Part shown: piece by piece, positions 12,413-23,879 of the stretch
How positions within the stretch are numbered: position 1 is the stretch's first letter
How the letters are laid out: each line of letters begins with the position of its first letter
From: Sympetrum striolatum
Lineage: Eukaryota > Arthropoda > Insecta > Odonata > Libellulidae
Assembly: GCA_947579665.1 (NCBI GenBank)
Contig: OX388341.1
Span: 2,790,001-2,854,000, forward strand
Length of the DNA stretch: 64,000 nt
Direction: 5' to 3'
Position numbers and translations under genes: made by a program
Notes under the pieces: generated by a model
Seen by the model: only the letters and a program-made list of their open reading frames with translations
The model's database searches: none
What the model was told of the DNA's origin: nothing

Positions 12413-15035
12413 TATGGCCGACGAAGAGTAATTAATTATATTGATATTTTTTTAGTATTAAACAATTTTTAGTAATCACGGTAATCAAATTAAAATGTTA
12501 CAACTTCTAAACTCAATTACGATGTTTCGAGAATTCCCATTGGAGGAAACGAAAAAATTAAGTCGAAGCATAAATAAATACTTTTATTAACGAAAACTAA
12601 TAATCCAAAAAATTTTAAATTTAAATTAAGAAGGTACTTCAAAAAATTAAATGTCAATTTAATTATAATTAATGAAAATGTTTTATTTGAGTTGAGGGGG
12701 GGGGGAAGTAGCGACGGATTATCCTTATTCGACCAATCAAATCTCAGCTTTCTTGTTCAACCGATTTCCTGATGGAAATTTCCTCAGTCGCTGCTTTGAT
12801 CCCGTCTAGTGCGGAAGTTATGTCAATTGTTTTAAAATTTCCGTTACAATTTAAATTTGGTGACTTCCGTAGGATTTGGAAACTGTTAAACGTAAGTGAC
12901 ATTTCAAAGCTTTCCGATTTCTTTTTGCAATAATAACTATTCCTTAAACGAATTTTCCTGAAAAAAGGAAGACCGACGTTTGAAGACCTGAAGATGTTTT
13001 CGGTCGTCACCATGGATTTCCTTTTAATGGTAAGTTGAACGAATAAACCTTATTCAAATATTGATTGCTATCTTGCTTTAAAGATAAAATTGCTTTTGTT
13101 AGCTAAAAGTTCCGGTATTTTAGAAGTTGTAGTCGCGGAATTTCGCGTGTAGTTTGCGTATTTGTATACTATATTAAGTTCGGGCATCGCTTAAATCCTA
13201 ACTTACATACATAATGCACTCGCATAGAATTTAGCCTGCACGTAATTTTCGATTAAAATTCGATTTAGTAATCATATTTGAATTTGATTTGATAACTACG
13301 TTCTGTCTAAAGTTCTTGAGTGGCTGACGTAAGCAAATTCAAGAAAATTCTGTTGAAACTTAAATGATCAATGCTAATACCCCCCCCGAATGCTTAATTT
13401 AAGGAAAATTGCGATTGAGGAAAATTGTGACGCATGTGGGACTCGAAAACTGGAATCACCTACACACTCGCTGTTTGCACTATCCGTCCGGAATAATTAT
13501 CGGAAATAAGTATTTGCAAATTGCTGATAGCGCTCCATGCCGATTCAAACTACGCATATTCATGCTCAAATTTATGATTACTCATATTTCAATTCCTGCA
13601 ATGCCATCGTTGGGATTTAACGGCGTTCTTATTTCCAAACGATCTATATTTGGTTTAGTTTTCTGTTAAAAAAAGCTTTTTACTATTCCTTGAGCTTCTG
13701 ATTAAAATTTATGCTTCATTAAAATTGTATTGATAAATACGTTCCGTGATTCAATCCCAAAATTGATCGCCGTTATCTCATTTGAGGATATCGAAATTGT
13801 GATTTTTTTCGATATTCATCACTTTCCCTGAAAATTTGTTACTTTAATTATTCGATTGTTAGCATTCCACCTGTCCTTTGTCTTATATCTAACACCATAG
13901 ATGGCGCTGAAATAGTGGTTTCATATAACGGACATTCTAATTTTAAAATTATCCGTTATAAAATATACCTACTCATGGGCGTTGAGTACAGTACTTTTCT
14001 GGATGAAATTAATTGATGTTTTATTAATTTGGTATTTCTATTTTTCCAGGTTTTAAAAGCTGAACTTTCAATTCTCTCATCGATGGGCATCTGCTGTACA
14101 TCGTTTGGAAAAGTAATGTACACGGAATGACCTTCGCGGAAGAAACGAGAGTAACGAAATTTGATCTATTTGGTAAGCGCACTTAATACTCTAACCTTAC
14201 CTTATATTTTATTGAGAGTTTTTCGTCATGTAATGGCGCTTGTAAATATTTTTTTAAATTCGCCCTTCAGGTGAAAGAATGTATGGTTGAAATACTTTGG
14301 AACCTTAGAAAATCAATGTGTATTTATTGAATTTAATGTGTTTTGCAAGATAATCGGTAGTAGTTGAAGCTTACAGAGTGCATGAAATTCCGATATTACT
14401 GTTAGGGATGTGAAAGTAATGGAACGCGTTTTAATCAAGTATCTCCGCTTTTTTAAGTAAGACAATGCCAAAAGGCATACCAATTCAAAGCGAAATGATG
14501 AGGGGATTTTTGATCGAATGCTCTTCCTCTCTACAAAAAATGTGTAATTTAAGTGTAGAGCTCGAGTTATTCAAGATTATGATAAGTAATTATCTCTAAA
14601 TTTGTTATGTGCATATAAAGATAGTTATTCGAATTAATAAAATAGGAAATAACTAGAGAAAAACTTTCCGCGTATTTACAGCAAGATTATAAGGCAACTG
14701 CTTAAGCAATTTTTTTTTCTCTATAGTCGTTTTTTAGCATCAGAGTAAAGGAGTAGTTTATTGTATCGCGAGTTAATTGTATTATGGAAGCTATAATTTA
14801 TCTGGTGCCATTCAAGTATATATCTTAAGTATAATTGTAGTTATTCATTGATGCTGATTGTAATTTTCAAACGAGAGCTGGACATAACTCGGATGGTTTC
14901 CATAATTTCATATTTATTAATTCTTTACTAAAATTTGGATTGTTTTTCATTGCTGGAAGGTGCAGTATTAGATTTTAAAGTTTCGAATTACGTTTTGGAG
15001 TACAATTATGTCGTGTAGCAATATGGTTCCTTTTT
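12413..15035. other. Right-arm interior without recognisable genes
   Basis: Mirror of about 7,490-10,112 of the left arm and almost identical to it. I found no gene, RNA or mobile-element signature beyond a G run near 12,700 and a C run near 13,380. Confidence 0.6.
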
Positions 15036-15164
15036 ACTTTCTCCATATACGAAGTATAGAGAAAGTATTGTTTTCATGAAAAAATTCAACTTTGAGATTT
15101 CAACGGAAATACACGTTTTGGGGTCCCTAGAACACGTTTTGACCATTTTCGGAATGATGTCTGT

Positions 15165-15215
<51 letters not shown>

Positions 15216-16089
15216 TGTATGTGTGTGTGTGCTAGTGGGCGCTCTAACGTGAAAACTATTAGTTGTATCAAAACCAAACTTCATATATAGTACTGTTTTG
15301 TGTGCTGTCAGAGTTGATTAGTTTTTGGAGTAAATCGGTTGACCGGAAGTCGAGCTTTCTTCATCAAAGCTCATTTCCGGTTTTCAAAATATCTCCATAA
15401 ATATGATGGATAGGTTTATTGTGTACCATATAAAAGTTTTAGATAATGTGATATACTATAAATTTTGTATTTAACATATTTTTTTATCATCGGTTGATTA
15501 GAAGTTATTCGTGAATTACTGATAAACCGGAAGTAGCTATTATGTACTTTGTGGGCGATCTAACATGAGAATTAATTGTCGGATCAACACCAAATTTCAT
15601 ATATAGTATTTTGGTTGATGTGTTTAGAGTTGATTAGTTTTTGGAGCAAATCAGTACAACGGAAGTTGAGGTTAATTCTTCAAAGCTCATTTCCGGTTTT
15701 CAAAATATCTCAATAAATATGATATTTAGGTATATACTATTAATTATAATAGTTTTAGAAAATAAATTTTGCTATAACTTTTGTTTGAAATATATTTTTG
15801 TAAAACTGATTTTTTAGGAGATATTCATGAAATACTGATAAACCGGAAGTTGCCGATTTTGTACTTCATGAGCGCTCTGGGCGCTGTGGGCGAATAGCCA
15901 TTTCATTGTTTTTCATCTAGCATGTCCCGAAAAACCTTATTTATAATGTTCGTGACGTAAAAGATAATATGATATAAATTAATCACTCATCTTCAAAGTT
16001 TAGATGGAATACAGAGTTCGAAAATACTTTCGTAGATAAATATTTACATCTTATATATATGGAGAAAGTCATGTGCTGGCCACATCAGA
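15036..16089. mobile_element. Family X transposon, right-arm-only insertion
   Basis: A 1,054-bp insertion absent from the left arm. It starts ACTTTCTCCATATACGAAGT (B-type end, itself able to form a short hairpin) and ends in the A-type end ...CATGTGCTGGCCACATCAGA. It is flanked by T tracts: the empty site has six T, the filled site five plus six, consistent with a 5-bp TTTTT target duplication. Next to the B end is a long (GT)n tract. The body has two ~310-bp tandem units sharing 'GGGCGCTCTAAC', 'ATATATAGTACTGT' and CCGGAAGT-like sites. No transposase frame is present. Confidence 0.85.
15162..15232 (+). repeat. (GT)n microsatellite
   Basis: About 70 bp of nearly pure GT dinucleotide inside the family X insertion. 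The 59,262-59,944 copy has a much shorter CA tract at the equivalent position (about 59,804-59,825), so the microsatellite is an internal part of the element. Confidence 0.95.
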
Positions 16090-17086
16090 TTTTTTCCCCT
16101 TCATCTCGACTGGCCATCAGCTGACAGTAACTTACAGTGTATGTGTAACTCGTAATCGTTATAATTTAATCAGTTAAAACTATTAATAGGCTTTCTTAAC
16201 AATTATCACAAGCCCTGTTGAAACTCGTTGCTGGCATTTGCCTCCACTTTTAGAATAAGGCTGTTTTACATAAGCATAGATATTATATCACTTTCCGTAA
16301 ATAAATAGTCTATCGCAGGTTTACTGTGAACTTAAACTCGTTTTAAAGAATATTATTCAGACTCTATGCAAGCCTTCTTAGATAGAAGTAGACCATGTGA
16401 CACGATCAATTTAAGGTATTCACGAGCCATATAATTTGTTGATATTTGCAAATATCGTTCCGAAACTCTCATCCGCTTCGACATATTTGTGGAAGAATAG
16501 CCGACGTTTGAGAAAGGAATCTAGCCGAAGTGAAATAGATGGCAATAATATTGCGATTTTGTACGCAAAAGTGGTTTTCATGGGCTGAGGCGGACTTCAG
16601 GACTCAAGGCGCTCTTTCCAAAATTCGAACACCTCGTTATAGCTACGGATTATTCTAATTATTCGCTTTTGTACCTATACCGCAAGAATTTATGTTAAAA
16701 TATGAATCTCCATCCTTTACTTTGCGGATACATGCTTTATCATATTATTCAGTCGACGGTGCTTTCGTTCCACATACCTCTTCGCAACTCAAGTGCATAG
16801 CGATGGTAAAGCATGCTCGTCGGTATTAATATATATATATTCGCTGTCGAAGCAAAGATTGAAATGTAATAGAATAATACAAGAGCCTAGGCAATTTCTT
16901 CACCTTTTCAGAGCTTTTTATGGTCTTTGAGTTAATTCTCTGCAACTCAATCGTTTATTAAGCTTTCGCTTACGCTTTTCAAAGATTAATCCATTATTCT
17001 GACGTCTCCGTGTACCTTTCTTCACTCTTTCGCATTCTGCGGACAAGGAGGTGGAATGACAGATACCGCCGACATAAGAATAAATA

Positions 17087-17935
17087 TCCGATGTGGCCAG
17101 CACATGATTTTCTCCATATGTAAGATGTAAATATTTATTTACGACAGTATTTTCAAACTATATTCAATCTAAACTTGGAAGATAAGTGATTAATTTATAT
17201 CATATTATCTTTTACGTCGCAAACATTATAAATAATGTTTTTCGGGACATGTTCGATGAAAATCGATGAAATTGGTCTTACGGCTACAGTGCCCAGAGCG
17301 CCCACAAAGTACATAATCAGCAACTTCCGGTTTATCAGTACTTTATGAATAGCTCCTAAAAAATCAGTTATACAAAAATATGTTTCATGCAAAAGTTATT
17401 GTAAATTTCATTTTATAAAATTTTCATAATAAATAATGTATACCTTGATATCATATTTATGGAGATAATTTGCAAAAACGGAAACGGACTTCGGAAAGGA
17501 AAGCTCAACTTCCGTTAAACTAATTTACTTCAAAACCTAATCAACTCTAACAACACTAGCCAAAGTACTATATATGAAATTTAGTGTTGATACGTCAAAT
17601 AGTTTTCATGATAGAGCGCCCACAAAGTACATAATCAACAACTTCCGGTTTGTAAGTATTTCACGAATAACTTCTAAGCAATCAGTGATACAAAAATGTT
17701 TCATACAAAAGTTATTATAAATTTCATTTTCTAAAACGTTTATAAGTAATAATCTATACCTAAATATCATATTAATGGAGATATTTTTCAAAACCGGATA
17801 TTTGCTTCGAAGAATGAAGCTCGACCTCCGGTTAACCGATTTGCTCCAAAAACTAATCAATCAGTTCGAAAGTACTGTCGTCGATAAATATTTGTATCTT
17901 ATATACGGAGAAAGTCATGTGCTGGCCACATCAGA
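17087..17935. mobile_element. TIR element, family X, two A-type ends (right arm)
   Basis: Mirror of the element at 5,648-6,496, with the same ~40-bp terminal inverted repeats and the same two internal units. One visible end difference is TCCGATG in place of TCTGATG. It was present before the arms were duplicated or last homogenised, unlike the neighbour at 15,036. Confidence 0.8.
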
Positions 17936-20107
17936 TATTTTTCTTTTCCTTTCCTACCTACTAGATTTAGATATAGTGCATTTCTCCATAAGTCACTCAT
18001 AAACGCATACCTTTTCGCGTTTACTTATAGTATCCATAAAAGGAAAACGTAGCAGGTTTTACAAGCAACAGCCATACCATACCACGATGAGAGTTATCGA
18101 TATATGTTATTAACCCGAACTTTAGATAGAATTCTACGATGATATTCATCGGCAGTCGTTGATATTGCGCTATCACTGAAGTAGTCATAGTTGAGCGCTT
18201 TATTTCGGGGCCCATGATATTTTTCGGTTAGGCTTGTTGCTTTGCTTCGTGAGTCATAAGCATGAACTTTCGCTTACCCGCCCCGTTCTAAATCTCTGTT
18301 AAGAGAAGTGAGAGTTACTTGCAAATATACACAAGGATGATTTAGCTTTCCCTTTCCGTTCATTTGTCGGGAAAATTCTTTTCAAAATTAGCGAGCAATA
18401 TTTTGCGAAGAGTTTCGTTTATCTCGATATTTTGTTCCAACGACCTTGGATTCTTTTGCTTTGGTTTTCATTTTTCAAGTGGTCTATCACCTACCTCTGA
18501 CGAACCAAGGAATTTAAAGTACCTTACATAATATCACGTAGACGATAGTATAAACGCGCATTAGCGCATAAACGTTAAGAAATATCATCCTTATGTACTG
18601 AGTTAATATGCAGTTCAAGTTAACTTAATATCGCTCGGATGGGATATAAAAATATGAAAATTAATACCATTTGCCTCTCCTTACATTGTGATATTTCGGT
18701 TTAGTTTGAGGGAAAGTTTCATCATTACCCAATCCAAATTCGTACCATTTAAATTCAAAATTTTATTTTACCGTCCATCATTACTGTATCATCCATCGCT
18801 TAGGAGGAAGATTTCCATCTTCCTATGGTTATTTCATAAATCAATTCAAAATCGCCATACATGTAGTTCTTGAATAATGAATATATATTCACTTGTGTAG
18901 AATCAGTGAAATATTATTTAAGGTTTCGAGTCTTCATTTTCAGGAAGGCAGTTTGAAGGTCTTATTTTAAAATCCAACGGAAGTCTAAGATTTGTCACGT
19001 TCCTCTTCTTGGTGCAACCCGTCAAGAATATCGGATATAATTTCTGGTAATATTACCAGATTAATTTCGCCGATACTTTCAACGGTCGTGTAGAGCTGTA
19101 CACACGCTCCAATTTTATTTTACGAGCAGTGATCGTTTAATGCATTTTTCATGCGAGTTCGCTTTGGGAAATCTTAATCAGAATTAGATTTTTCAAAATA
19201 ATTTATAAATAATAAAAACAGAGAGATAGAAAACGTTACGAAATGTTTCATGAAATTAATTCGGGGTTAGTAACGGATATCAATAGCTGATGCCATATCA
19301 ATGGGGTTTATATTTGAATCTTAACTTGTTTTTTTTCTATGAATTATCGTTCAAATGATTTCTTTCTGAATACCTTCCTATCAATATTAGATTCAAATTT
19401 AGCTTGCGTATTATTCTTAAATAATAGGTACATACTGATTCTCTCTAAAAATTTACATTTTTATTTTCACGCTAGAACCCTGAGTTACTATCAGTTATGA
19501 ATTCTTAATATTTAAATTAGCTTCTGTTTAAGATGTTTGCTATCTCAGCGTCTTGTCTTCAACTGTACTACTGGAGTTGAATTTCGGATGTGATCATTCA
19601 TAATATATTCCAATGACTTAAGTAAATACTTTCTACTATTCTTGTAACGCAAGTTCTGAAAAATTTGAATTGATGATTAGTTATCATTTTAAGCATCTTG
19701 CTTATTCATTTACTAAGAATATTTCATTATGCTTTGACATTTTTATTGGATTCAAATAGAGATTTCAAATTAGCAATAAATGAGGAGGCTGGAGTGTTTA
19801 TGGTAGATATTTTTCAGATTATATATCTCTCTTTGAACAATATTCTCTGTAACATTAAATTAAATTTGGCTTCTTTCTTTCTCAAGTTCCGAGGAAGTGA
19901 ATTCTCTCACTTTTGGATGATTTATTTCGGCTTCTGTGGAGTGATTTTCACTGGGTGTTCAACCAAGAATTATCAAGCGACATCTTGCGATTGCCCCATA
20001 TAGCTTAGTTATTTTTTAATAGCATTTTCAGAATATTAAATAAATAAGCGAGATATTTGAGTTTTAAAAGACTTCCATGGAATCAGGTACTTCAATGGAG
20101 GGAGGGA

Positions 20108-20182
20108 GGTTCCCGGATAGTCATGATGACTGCGCGTTTTTCTTTCGTAAAAGTGGTCCCTGGTTCTATTCCCTGTGGGAAC
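20108..20182 (+). repeat. tRNA-like SINE head (right arm copy)
   Basis: Mirror of 3,399-3,473 with the same A-box-like GGATAGTCATG, B-box-like GGTTCTATTCC and pairing ends GGTTCCC / GGGAAC. It is not a functional tRNA by inspection, because the anticodon stem and loop are irregular. Confidence 0.65.
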
Positions 20183-20315
20183 AAATGCGCGGAAAAACCT
20201 GTCCAAGCACTTTCAACAATATTACTAGTACTACAACATTAAGGAGGGGTAATATTACTCGCGTGATCAGTTATATTATTTTTTCCGGTATTCCTCAACG
20301 GTCTGACACGTCAAA

Positions 20316-20895
20316 AAACCATGCCGATGAGGAGCGCAGAGATACCGAAGAGGGAAATTCGGTCCAGGGATTGAATCCAAAATACAATGAGTATAACTTG
20401 AATCAAATATTATTAGTAATCATGTTCAAGTATGATAGATAGTACCTTCTTTTTAATTAACGTAGTTTTTTTGTTTTGGAGATAGTATTTTATTAATTAT
20501 TTTTAAATTCATACTTCAGAAATACGCACGGAACTTTTCTACTTCATGGAAGGGCGAGAGTAGGAATGCAGAGATGCTGTGGAGAGTAATTCGGTCGATA
20601 GAAGGAACACAGAATACGATGAGTACAAATTGAATCGAATGTTATTATTACTACGATGCTATAATATAAATCTAATACTTTTTCTATTCCTATTTAATTA
20701 TGCTACAAAGTGCGTATTTTCGGATTAACCTGGTGTTAATTGTTTTCGAATTACTATTCCATTTCCTTTTTTTATATATTCTATTCATACATGTTCGCAT
20801 CATTTCTCCATCATGGAAGAGCAGATGAGGAGCGCAGAGATGCTGAGGAGAGATATTCGATCCAGGGATGGAATTCATGATACAATGAGTATAAT
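20316..20895 (-). repeat. Diverged tandem repeat, three units (right arm)
   Basis: Mirror of 2,690-3,265. Each unit contains GAGGAGCGCAGAGAT or a close form (GGAATGCAGAGATGCTG), followed by a TACAATGAGTATAA-like stretch. A fourth unit, 21,015-21,130, lies in the right-arm-only block and is almost identical to the unit at 20,520-20,640. Confidence 0.75.
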
Positions 20896-21002
20896 TTGAA
20901 TCTAATGTAAATACTACTCATATACAAGTATGGTAGATAGCTCGTTCTTTTAATTAACATAGTATTTCTATTTTCGAAATAACGTTTTAATAAATGTTTC
21001 TT

Positions 21003-22200
21003 ATTTGTCCTTCAGAAATACGCACGGAACTTTTCTACTTCATGGAAGGGCGAGAGTAGGAATGCAGAGATGCTGTGGAGAGTAATTCGGTCCATGGAAG
21101 GAACACAGAATACCATGAGTACAAGTTTAATCAAGCGTCATTATAATTCCTATTTATATATGATCGATAATGTGTATGTTTTTCATTCGTTAAAGTTCTC
21201 TAATTTTAGCCGATTTTCGTCACAATTGATTTACTTTCAATTTATCTTTCTTTTGCGGTTTTGAGACAATGCCTCAGTTTCAACGGCACTACTATGTTAC
21301 ATTCCTTAATGCATGGAGTACTACATAATTTTATTCGTCCTAAAAGTTTCGAATACTTATCAGTGTTCCCCGTAAATACTGACGCAATCGATGTAAATAC
21401 ATTCTGGAAGAAAAAACCGGAGCAACTGTTTTAGAAACCAATACTTAATTTAAATATCGTAAATGGTTATTAAAATTGCTTACAAAACGTAAAATGAATT
21501 CAATATCAAAAAATTAAGCTAGAAACGTGTGTTATTTATTTGCGTAATGACTTGCCATTCTATCACAATGAAAGGCGACACTTTTCCGTAAGATATTCAT
21601 AAACAGCTAGTCATTGTAAAGGCTTTATTTTATATTTTGAAACTATATTACCAAGTATGCAACGCCAATGGAAATTGGAGGTGTATAAAAAGATGAGAAT
21701 TTTAATTCCGATTCCTTTTATCGGTCGTTTAATTTTACATACATTTAGATGTTTTTAGTAATTTCTAGTAAATATCGAAAATATTCTAAATTTGACGTTT
21801 AGAAAGAATTTCGTTACCTTGCTGACCAACGCAATTGTTAATTCAGCGCATTTACATTTTCTAAGATAATTTACGCAATTTTAATAGAATATTGTAGTAC
21901 TAACCAATTATCAGAAGAGTAATATTTTTATGAGACTTTTCGGTCAGGATAAATAAATCGCTGTTTCAAAATTACGATCTTGTATCGTAAATTTATCATT
22001 AACCATCTTGGTATTGGCAATAATTTGTTAAATGTTCCTGTTAAAACTGTTGTTGTGATTTTTGATATATTAAGCTAAAACGACTGATATAAAGAGAAAT
22101 ACGCTGGATTATTAGTGTTTGGGTTTGCGCTGATAATCTTTCGTCAGTTCATCTTTTTTAGAGTGCTTGTTTCGTAATTTCAATGAGAGTACGACTTTCA
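21003..22200. repeat. Right-arm-only 1.2-kb block
   Basis: No counterpart in the left arm, where sequence continues directly near 2,571-2,580. The block starts with a fourth copy of the arm's tandem unit (21,015-21,130) and continues as AT-rich sequence without recognisable genes. Because its first part belongs to a repeat series already in both arms, a deletion from the left arm is simpler than an insertion on the right. No terminal inverted repeats or target duplication are evident. Confidence 0.7.
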
Positions 22201-23879
22201 ACGACAAAATTATTTTTACATTTTAAACGTTCTTTCATATTCCGATTTCGTCGTATCATTTTCTTAAATAAAGTTTAAGAGAGAGACAAGATTGGCGATC
22301 AAGGAGATGTCAACTTACCGTGTGATTCTCATCTAAGTTAATGATGATTCATAAATTATAGAATGAATACATAGACGGCAAAGATTAGTGCTATGGATGA
22401 CTCATTATGGTTTGAGCATTGTGTACTTAAATTTTTCAAATCCGGGAATAATGTCGGCGTGGTTAGGGATGGCATTAGTTCAATATGTTTTCCCTGTCAT
22501 CCCTACCGTTTCAGCTCTAATATAAGCTTCAATTTCTTTCTATTCACTGAGATTATGATCTCACTTTCATTTTCTCCTTTTTGTTAGCAGAGCTGAAGTA
22601 CATGTCGTTTAGGAATCACCGTAAGGTCGATTCTTCCTCAAATTTCAATTACTGCCATTCCTAGAATTTTTTCACACTCCGACATTGTAAACGGAGTCTT
22701 ATTTTTCTTAATGCAAAGGTTCCGCCTCGAGGATTCTTGCGTTGGTTTGCGCCTTAACTTTTTTCGCGAAATATAAAAAAAAACAAATTATTTATAAAGG
22801 AATCATACATAAAATTAATATGCTGAAGCGTGACTTCGTGGAATGGAATAGACATTTTAAAAAATTGAAAAAACTTATGACATATAATAACGCAATGACA
22901 TAATAGTGAAACATGGGGATTCTCTAATTTAAGACGCATCCTGAATTAACGTTTTGTGTAGATTAATAACATTGCGTTATAACAGACAGTTGTGCTTTGC
23001 GGAGTCTCCGCTTATGCGATACATGATTTAAGTACTGAAAATGTGTGTCGCGACTAAGTTTCGTTTTTGGTTTTACAGATATTATTTTTCTCGAAGGACG
23101 ACGTCGGGGACTGAATTGTGCTGCTGCGGCGGGGGACGGCATAGTGACCAATTTAAGATTGGGAAGAATAAAATATAAACTTCCTTGTGAAATAAAATCC
23201 GTGACTTTTGAAGTGAACTGAAGTTTCCCAGCACAGTGCACATTACAGTCATATAATTGCATTCTAAATTATTTAATGAACAATCAACTGTAAAAATCAG
23301 TGAATCTATGTATACAATTTGAAGCTTTTTTAACTTTTAAACTACTATATGACTAATGATGATACAAGATTAAAATTATTTTTGAAAGTTTATTTTTTCG
23401 TATCTATTCGGTGTTTATTCAATCTTTAGAGATTGAATTTGTTTATTGATCTATGCGCATCTTTATATAGAACACGTAAGATGAATAGAAAGTTAAAAGT
23501 TAATATTTTTTCCGAGCCAAAATATATTTTCAATCATGTATAGTTTAAAAATTGTAAGGCCCGAAGTTGTATTGTTTCCTATTACTTGAAATTTATATAT
23601 AATAAAAAATATAAAAATTTCCTAGCACCCTGAACCTAAATAACTATTGTAGTATGTATAGATTTCTAATGATATGTAAGGCAGGATGATGTATAATTTA
23701 TATATTCTGTAACCTTTCATTGTATCGCTGTTACTTATCCTCTGAATAAATCTCATGGGGAAAAGGGAGAGAAGGTATAAGACGGAGGAGGCTGATTAAG
23801 AGAAGGATAGAAAGAAGTGAGGGGTATGTGAGAGGAGGGAGGGAGTGGGAGGGTAACAAAAAAATTGGGGTGGTTAGTA

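Noticed and set aside
15006..15284. Thr-His repeat frame, similar to 59,750-59,974
   Set aside because: Both are readings through the GT/CA tract and B-type end of family X copies; shared because the transposons are related.
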